From: Bufo bufo
Lineage: Eukaryota; Chordata; Amphibia; Anura; Bufonidae
Assembly (NCBI RefSeq): GCF_905171765.1
Contig: NC_053398.1
Location: 52,016,338 to 52,080,337 of the forward strand
Direction: 5' to 3'
Length of the DNA: 64,000 nt
Under the pieces are notes generated by a model, which was given only the letters and a program-made list of their open reading frames with translations, had not been told where the DNA came from and searched no databases. Positions 57,351 to 64,000 of this stretch are shown piece by piece. Each line of letters begins with the position of its first letter. Position 1 is the first letter of the stretch. Both the position numbers and the translations under genes were made by a program.

Positions 57351-58905
57351 CAGGTCCTTCTAAAAAAATTAGCATATTGTGATAAAGTTCATTATTTTCT
57401 GTAATGTACTGATAAACATTAGACTTTCATATATTTTAGATTCATTACACACAACTGAAGTAGTTCAAGCCTTTTCTTGTTTTAATATTGATGATTTTGG
57501 CATACAGCTCATGAAAACCCAAAAATCCTATCTAAAAAAATTAGCATATTTCATCCGACCAATAAAAGAAAAGTGTTTTTAATACAAAAAAAGTCAACCT
57601 TCAAATAATTAAGTTCAGTTATGCACTCAATACTTGGTCGGGAATCCTTTTGCAGAAATGACTGCTTCAATGCGGCGTGGCATGGAGGCAATCAGCCTGT
57701 GGCACTGCTGAGGTGTTATGGAGGCCCAGGATGCTTCGATAGCGGCCTTAAGCTCATCCAGAGTGTTGGGTCTTGCGTCTCTCAACTTTCTCTTCCCAAT
57801 ATCCCACAGATTCTCTATGGGGTTCAGGTCAGGAGAGATGGCAGGCCAATTGAGCACAGTAATACCATGGTCAGTAAACCATTTACCAGTGGTTTTGGCA
57901 CTGTGAGTAGGTGCCAGGTCGTGCTGAAAAATGAAATCTTCATCTCCATAAAGCTTTTCAGCAGATGGAAGCATGAAGTGCTCCAAAATCTCCTGATAGC
58001 TAGCTGCATTGACCCTGCCCTTGATAAAACACAATGGACCAACACCAGCAGCTGACATGGCACCCCAGACCATCACTGACTGTGGGTACTTGACACTGGA
58101 CTTCAGGCATTTTGGCATTTCCCTCTCCACAGTCTTCCTCCAGACTCTGGCACCTTAATTTCCGAATGACATGCAAAATTTTCTTTCATCCGAAAAAAGC
58201 TTCTCTGTAGCCCAGGTCAGGCGCTTCTGCCGCTGTTTCTGGTTCAAAAGTGGCTTGACCTGGGGAATGCGGCACCTGTAGCCCATTTCCTGAACACGCC
58301 TGTACACAGTGGCTCTGGATGTTTCTACTCCAGACTCAGTCCACTGCTTCCGCAGGTCCGCCAAGGTCTGGAATCGGTCCTTCTCCACAATCTTCCTCAG
58401 GGTCCGGTCACCTCTTCTCGTTGTGCAGCGTTTTCTGCCACACTTTTTCCTTCCCACAGACTTCACACTGAGGTGCCTTGATACAGCACTCTGGGAACAG
58501 CCTATTCGTTCAGAAATTTCTTTCTGTGTCTTACCCTCTTGCTTGAGGGTGTCAATGATGGCCTTCTGGACAGCAGTCAGGTCAGCAGTCTTACCCATGA
58601 TTGTGGTTTTGAGTAATGAACCAGGCTGGGAGTTTTTAAAAGCCTCAGGAATCTTTTGCAGGTGTTTAGAGTTAATTAGTTGATTCAGATGATTAGGTTA
58701 ATAGCTCGTTTAGAGAACCTTTTCATGATATGCTAATTTTTTGAGATAAGAATTTTGGGTTTTCACATCAATATTAAAACAAGAAAACTACTTGAACTAC
58801 TTCAGTTGTGTGTAATGAATCTAAAATATATGAAAGTCTAATGTTTATCAGTACATTACAGAAAATAATGAACTTTATCACAATATGCTAATTTTTTGAG
58901 AAGGA
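57351..58905 (-). mobile_element. Tc1 element, long terminal repeats, one stop
   Basis: Terminal repeats of over 200 bp (CAGGTCCTTCTAAAAAAATT at the left; AATTTTTTGAGAAGGA at the right, its last few bases lost). One minus-strand frame (58598 to 57627) reads a complete transposase: start MGKTADLTAVQK, helix-turn-helix with EISERIGCSQSAVSRHL, GRKR linker, Asp in FSDERKFC, Asp in FQHDLAPTHSAK, Glu in SPDLNPIENLWDIGKR, end GFPTKY. It is interrupted only by one TAA at 58155-58157 after SFGN. The youngest-looking transposase in the window. Confidence 0.9.
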
Positions 58906-59348
58906 AAAGCATATACAAAGAGATGACAGACAAATGCAAAAAGTGCAGTACAATCCTGGGAGAGTTTATCAAGTACAACAGTGTGATAAGGTAAGTGACC
59001 TAAATGTAAGCACCTGTAAGTAAAAAAGCTACTATATAAAATATACATTGAAAAGAGTATCCACTATTAATAAGAGTGCAAGTAATGGCATGAAATATAA
59101 AGTGCAAGTGCATGCTATATAATATAAGCAAAAAAAGAAATAGCAACACTCCAATGTGGATCTCTTGAATGTATAAGTATATCTATTCAGCCAAATACAG
59201 CAAACAGTAAAGTGCATGTGCAAGCTGCAAGAAGTAATAGGCAAGAAACATAACCAAGGTTGGTTCAAGAGGCAAGTTACATCAACCATGCGGTCCAAAA
59301 AGGCAAGGTCACATACCGTGTATAAGAGGTAACAAATCCACAGGAAGA

Positions 59349-59399
59349 CTGCACACCCCGACGCGCGTTTCGATTTGAAACCTTCCTCTGGGGGTACAG
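59349..59399 (-). ncRNA. Hammerhead-like motif, left arm of foldback
   Basis: Exact mirror copy of 60840-60890, read on the minus strand. Same stems, same core with A in place of the conserved U4. See that entry. Confidence 0.6.
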
Positions 59400-60839
59400 T
59401 CTTCCCACTGGAGAGCTCGTATTTAAATGCATATACAACCAATCCAAGTGCGCTGGTCAGTCATGTGATACCCGGGAGGCTGATTATTCTAAGGCACAGG
59501 TGAACCGCGCGGTGGCCAATTGCGCGAGTGTAGCTGTGCCTTTTGATCAAGGACCTTCCATGACGTCAATCGCGTCATGATCCCGCAAGATATTCAGAGG
59601 CCGCGTAATGGCCAGTCACGCAGGCGACGAAGTCTGGGGGATGGGTCATATGATCATAGATCCCGATCACATGATCTCCTATAGTTCAACCCCCGGATAG
59701 GAGGTGAACGTCACAGATCATGAACAAGTGAGTGCATTGACATTAATAGTGCAGTTATATATTCAATGAAAGTGCAGTGTGCATGTTACATGGATGATAA
59801 TGAATTAATAAATAAACAATGGAAATAGTGAGATAAAGTGAATCGCGGTCACAGGATCTCCCAATGATGCGGCAGCCAGTAATGGACACCCAACAGAGGG
59901 AGATCGCATGACAAAGGGTCATAAATTAATGATTAACCAATAACAATAGTAAGGTAAAGTGAGTCGCGGCCACAGGATCTCCCCAACGTGCGGTAGCCAA
60001 GGATGGACACCCAACAGAGGGAGATCATATGACAGAGAGTCACAACCAAGTGAATAAAAGGACATGATTGATGTAATTATAAAATGATACATCAATTCAT
60101 GATACATTTAATAAATGAATGACAAATGGTGATTGGGTATATAAAAAGTGAGTCAAGAATCACTTAATGAGAAAGAGAACACCAGTTCATATTGTCCATG
60201 ATTAAATGAAGAGGGATATAAATAAACCCATAAGGGGAAAGGAAAGGGGAAAGGGAAGGAAAAGGGGCATAAAATGACATTTCCGTCTTCAGATTATATC
60301 TTCAGTGATGCAGGTAGTCTGTGTCCAAAATTAATTTATGACCCTTTGTCATGCGATCTCCCTCTGTTGGGTGTCCATTACTGGCTGCCGCATCATTGGG
60401 AGATCCTGTGACCGCGATTCACTTTATCTCACTATTTCCATTGTTTATTTATTAATTCATTATCATCCATGTAACATGCACACTGCACTTTCATTGAATA
60501 TATAACTGCACTATTAATGTCAATGCACTCACTTGTTCATGATCTGTGACGTTCACCTCCTATCCGGGGGTTGAACTATAGGAGATCATATGACCCATCC
60601 CCCAGACTTCGTCGCCTGCGTGACTGGCCATTACGCGGCCTCTGAATATCTCGCGGGATCATGACGCGATTGACGTCATGGAAGGTCCTTGATCAAAAGG
60701 CACAGCTACACTCGCGCAATTGGCCACCGCACGGTTCACCTGTGCCTTAGAATAATCAGCCTCCCGGGTATCACATGACTGACCAGCGCACTTGGATTGG
60801 TTGTATATGCATTTAAATACGAGCTCTCCAGTGGGAAGG

Positions 60840-60890
60840 CTGTACCCCCAGAGGAAGGTTTCAAATCGAAACGCGCGTCGGGGTGTGCAG
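60840..60890 (+). ncRNA. Hammerhead-like motif, right arm of foldback
   Basis: Type I hammerhead layout. Stem I CTGTACCCC pairs with GGGGTGTGCAG with a small bulge. The core is CAGAGGA where CUGANGA is expected. Stem II GGTT/AATC has a TCA loop, then come GAAA, a two-pair stem III (AC/GT) with loop GCGC, and the cleavage triplet GTC ending at 60879. All core positions fit except U4, which is A. Catalysis is therefore doubtful. Confidence 0.65.
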
Positions 60891-61742
60891 TCTTCCTGTG
60901 GATTCGTTACCTCTTATACACGGTATGTGACCTTGCCTTTTTGGACTGCATGGTTGATGTAACTTGCTGCGGTTCTTTGCCTCTTGAACCAACCTTAGTT
61001 ATGTTTCTTGCCTATTACTTCTTGCAGCTTGCACATGCACTTTACTGTTTGCTGTATTTGGCTGAATAGATATACTTATACATTCAAGAGATCCACATTG
61101 GAGTGTTGCTATTTCTTTTTTTGCTTATATTATATAGCATGCACTTGCACTTTATATTTCATGCCGTTACTTGCACTCTTATTAATAGTGGATACTCTTT
61201 TCAATGTATATTTTATATAGTAGCTTTTTTTACTTACAGGCGCTTACATTTAGGTCACTTACCTTATCACACTGTTGTACTTGATAAACTCTCCCAGGAT
61301 TGTACTGCACTTTTTGCATTTGTCTGTCATCTCTTTGTATATGCTTTTAACTATATACTCAATAAAATAATATCTTTTAGCTTAGTAGTTCTCAGTGTCT
61401 CTTTATAGGTTATTTAGTTATCTTCTGAGTTAAGCTCCAGTCAGGGGCTTTACTGGTTCTTTTACGCCATTCCTTTGTAACTTACTTTTGTACTAACTAA
61501 TATGTATTATAGAAGTAGAGAATTTGAAACTTGGAAATTTGCAAATTTTTAGAAAATGCATTTTTTTTTACTCCATTTTACCAGTATCATGAAGTACAAT
61601 ATGTGACGAAAAAGATCTCAGAATGGCCTGAATAAGTAAAAGCGTTTTAAAGTTATTCACACACACAAAGTGACACTGGTCAGATTTGCAAAAAATGGCA
61701 TGGTCCTTAAGGTAAAAATGAGCCCGGTCCTTAAGGGGTTAA

Positions 61743-61862
61743 TTTCCGTGTCGGTTCCGTTTTTTTGTGTGGTCCCCATTGAAGTAAATGGTTCCGCATA
61801 GGGGCCACAAAAAAAGCGAAAGCGACACGGAAACAAAATAAGTTTGTGTGCATGAAGCCCTT
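61743..61862. mobile_element. Right fragment of a GGGCTCATGCA MITE
   Basis: TTTCCGTGTCGGTTCCG to GGTTCCGCATAGG, then the mirrored arm ending GTGTGCATGAAGCCC. Together with 52733-52816 it would make more than one complete element, since about 57 bp are present on both sides. Confidence 0.6.
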
Positions 61863-62126
61863 AAAGGGGTTAGCCGATACTATAAACTGCTCCCCCAATA
61901 AGCTGGAAAACGGAATTGACTCTGTTTGCATTCTGTGTCCACATGTGCGTTCCGCAAAAAAATAGTTGTCCGCATTACGGACAAGAATAGGACTGTTCTA
62001 TAAGGGGCCAGCTGTTCCGTCCCGCAGAATACGGAGTGCACACAGACGTCATCCGTATTTTTTTTTGCAGATCGCAAATTTTTTTTTTGCAGATCGCAAA
62101 ATAGATATGGTCGTGTGCATGAACCC
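61863..62126. repeat. Fragments of two MITEs
   Basis: 61863-61905 matches the end of the MITE at 52402. 61906-62126 ends in the mirrored motif GGTCGTGTGCATGAACCC and contains GTCCGCATTACGGACA, as in the TTA/TAA group, without a left end. Confidence 0.45.
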
Positions 62127-62129
62127 TAA

Positions 62130-62415
62130 GGGTCCATTCACACATCCGCAATTCCATTCCGCATTTTGCGGAACGGAATGGCGGACCCATACATTTCTAT
62201 AGGGACGCACGACGTGCGGCCCGATAGGAATTGCGGACCCGCACTTCCGAGTCCACAATTCCGATCCTGAAAAAAATAGAACATGTCCTATTCTTGTCCG
62301 CAATAGTGGACAAGAATAGGCATATTCTCTTAGTGCCGGCAAAATGCGGAACGCACATTGCCGCTGTCCGTGTTTTGCGGATCCGCAAAACACACACGGA
62401 TGTGTGAATGGACCC
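62130..62415. mobile_element. MITE, GGGTCCATTCA family
   Basis: Ends GGGTCCATTCACACATCCG and its exact mirror, preceded by TAA and followed by TTA. Mirrored GCGGAACG and TTGTCCGC motifs inside. Confidence 0.75.
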
Positions 62416-63050
62416 TTATAGTTGATTATTCTTGGAAAAAACCTTTAAGCAGTTAACAGAGCAGCAGAATGTTTGTGTTGTTAAAATGATGTACTGCAAA
62501 ACTGAGGAGGAAACAATGGTCCATACTTACTATGGTACCTGAATTCAGTTGTAATTTGCATCAAAATTTGCCGCATCTCATTTTAGACTTATTTAGGAAA
62601 GTGAGGCTGCTTACACATTAGAGCTATTACGAGTATTTCCATTCTTCTATTTTTAGCAGAGAGAAAAGTCCTGTATGTAGGCCTTTTCTATCTGCTATCT
62701 TTGAGGAACTCCGTGATTGAAGCCCCGAATGTAGCCTAATCCAAGAATAATCATCTGTGCCTCATCCGCTGAGGGGACATGGCTTGTCAAATTCTATTCC
62801 AAGGCAAGTCAACGAAGTCTAAAGATGCACCAGATGTATCATGCACCATCAGCCACTGTGATAAATCTTTTAACTGTAGACCTCGATACTTTTAGACACA
62901 ATTATTAATTCTGCAGCAGTGAAGCATAGCCTGGATCAATCGTCATGGTGGTCTTGGCCAGATGTAAGTCACTGGACATAATTATAAATTATTCTGCCTC
63001 TCACCATTAATGTATTTACATGAACTAAAGGGCTGGTCTGAGAACTTAAA
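62416..63050. other. Spacer without recognised feature
   Basis: Unique-looking, moderately AT-rich sequence. No exon with splice signals, repeat ends or RNA gene recognised. Confidence 0.45.
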
Positions 63051-63415
63051 GGGGTTATCCCATCTTAAACAATGGGGGCATATCCTAGCCATTGTCTTAT
63101 AGGTGCGGGTCCCACCTCTGGGACCCGCACCTACAAGAAGAACGGAGTGGAGAAAGTGGAGGAGGGCGCACTGCGCATGCGCAGCCGCCCGCCATTCATT
63201 TCTATGGAGCCGCCAAAAATAGCCGAGTGCTGGCTTGGCCATTTCCGTCAGCCCCATAGAAATTAATGGGAGCGGTGGCCGCGCATGCGCGGTGCGCTCC
63301 CATTCACTTTAATGGGAGAGGGGGGGAGCTGCGCCTGGTGGTGGACGGACCCCAGGAAACCCGGGGTCCTCCAGCCACAACTCTCCCCGGCTCCGTTCTC
63401 CTTGTAGGTGCAGGT
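63051..63415. mobile_element. TTAA-type MITE, partly palindromic
   Basis: Begins AGGGGTTATCCCATCTTAA after TTAA (63047-63050). Contains mirrored GGTGCGGGTCCCACCTC / GGGACCCGCACC and CGCATGCGCAGC / GCGCATGCGCGG. The right half is cut where mariner sequence starts. Confidence 0.55.
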
Positions 63416-63417
63416 CC

Positions 63418-63719
63418 CTACTTACAAAATAATTCTTGCTGCTGTAAGTACCCTGTGAACGCTTCTTTGACTCCATTATCATCAGGAAATAGTTTTCCTC
63501 GCAGAAATTTCTTCAGGTTCCGAAAGAGAAAGTAATCACTGGGATTCATGTCTAGACTGTAGGATGGATCGGTTAAGCTCCATGATGCCACATTCGCTGA
63601 TAGCAACTTGTGAGCTGGTGAAGTGTCGTGAAGCAGAAACACACTTGCCGACAGCTTTCCACAGCATTTCCCTTTGATTGACTCACGTAAAAATGTGTCA
63701 TCAGAAAATGACCTGCTGT
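63418..63719 (-). pseudogene. Mariner transposase, C-terminal fragment
   Basis: The minus strand reads IKGKCCGKLSASVFLLHDTSPAH (second catalytic Asp in LLHD), then PSYSLDMNPSDYFLFRNLKK, where mariners of the DD34D type have their third Asp, and FLRGKLFPDDNGVKEAF. The N-terminal half is absent, because the fragment is cut by TTAA insertion of the next element at 63720. An old, nonfunctional copy. Confidence 0.8.
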
Positions 63720-64000
63720 TTAACCTCTTACGGACACAGGGCATACAGGTCTTAAGGACACAGGGGGTACAGGTACGTCCTGTGTATTTCTGATCACCAC
63801 CGCGCGGTGGTGATCGGAACAGAGTGCCTGCTGAAATCATTCAGCAGGCACTCTGTGAGAATGCCGAGGGGGGTCCTGTGACCCCCCCGTATCGGCGATC
63901 ACAGCAAACTGCAGGTCAATTCAGACCTGCGGTTTGCTGCGTTTCCGGGTCATTCGGGTCTCCGGTGACCCGATAACCCGGAATAGGATGGTAATCGGTG
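63720..64000 (+). mobile_element. Start of another piggyBac element
   Basis: TTAACCTCTTACGGACACAG at 63720 is followed by GTACGTCCTGTGTATTTCTG and a GC-rich hairpin (CACCGCGCGGTGGTG). This matches the remnant 5' region at 52817, here with the terminus present. The transposase, if any, lies beyond the window. Confidence 0.7.

Larger units (their letters stand above)
55733..61500. mobile_element. Foldback element with hammerhead-like arms
   Basis: Inserted in the piggyBac 3' region with a 14-bp duplication, TATGTATTATAGAA at 55719-55732 and 61501-61514. Left arm 55736-55796 plus 58906-59932; right arm 60330-61414. They mirror one another over more than 1 kb (for example AGCTAAAAGATATTATTTTA and CAAGTGCGCTGGTCAG). 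A single-stranded middle (59933-60329) includes a partial repeat of the arm, and an 86-bp unpaired tail lies at the right. Each arm bears a hammerhead-like motif. The general layout (long arms, tail, 14-bp duplication) matches the Penelope-like element at 47212, but no protein remains. Two Tc1 elements split the left arm. Confidence 0.75.
52817..61742 (+). mobile_element. piggyBac element, degraded and multiply interrupted
   Basis: The left part begins inside the piggyBac 5' noncoding region (GTACGCCCTGTGTATTTCCG, compare 63773). About 50 bp of the terminus is lost. A transposase pseudogene follows, then a long 3' noncoding region. The element resumes after a 5.8-kb insertion (55733-61500) and ends CCTTAAGGGGTTAA, with TTAA at 61739-61742. 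Intact ends of this family start TTAACC and contain CTTAAGGAC motifs, as seen here in reverse. Confidence 0.8.

Noticed and set aside
59032..61220. Matching peptides from opposite strands (59032-59442 minus, 60797-61220 plus)
   Set aside because: They are the two arms of one palindrome read outwards, not two genes. The peptides carry no recognisable domain.

Overview
The window is a vertebrate nuclear sequence, very probably from an amphibian and most likely a frog or toad. This rests on four spliced or single-exon vertebrate genes in an order I know from tetrapods, and on a repeat load typical of anuran genomes: DIRS, Penelope-like, piggyBac, Tc1/mariner and hAT elements, T2-type MITEs flanked by TTAA, and MITEs flanked by TTA/TAA. 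The species cannot be named from the sequence alone.

Genes. The last two coding exons of TM7SF2 (delta-14 sterol reductase, + strand) lie at 3132-4141. Intronless ZNHIT2 (- strand) lies at 10290-11738. FAU (ubiquitin-like FUBI fused to ribosomal protein eS30, - strand) has four coding exons at 24656-29112 and a noncoding first exon near 31523-31575. MRPL49 (mitochondrial large-subunit ribosomal protein, + strand) has four exons at 31702-46568. Order and relative strands match the human 11q13 block TM7SF2/ZNHIT2/FAU/MRPL49. FAU and MRPL49 are head to head with about 125 bp between the FAU cap region and the MRPL49 start codon. The four are housekeeping genes for sterol synthesis, snRNP assembly, the cytosolic ribosome and the mitochondrial ribosome. 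They are neighbours by ancestry and not members of one pathway.

Layout. 1-3131 is TM7SF2 intron filled with palindromic MITEs. 4142-10289 is a MITE-rich spacer between the converging TM7SF2 and ZNHIT2. 11739-24637 holds an old piggyBac-like remnant, a large TAA-flanked MITE, a truncated Tc1, a 1.4-kb hAT element and a DIRS element on the minus strand. FAU introns (24782-31522) hold three TAA-joined MITEs and two long palindromes. MRPL49 intron 1 holds a 1.2-kb hAT element. MRPL49 intron 3 holds a second DIRS element (39209-46090), itself split by a 1.5-kb hAT element that carries a smaller hAT MITE and a C-rich minisatellite.

Downstream of MRPL49 no cellular gene is visible up to 64000. A Penelope-like retroelement (about 47212-52257) is broken by a hAT element and by two smaller insertions. 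A degraded piggyBac element (52817-61742) was entered by a foldback element with hammerhead-ribozyme-like arms (55733-61500), which in turn was entered by two Tc1 elements. A mariner fragment interrupted by the start of another piggyBac element closes the window.

The most interesting structure is the set of palindromic units with 14-16 bp target duplications and mirrored hammerhead-like motifs. One contains Penelope-type endonuclease coding sequence. Several insertions can be read exactly, because a mirror arm or a second copy preserves the empty site.
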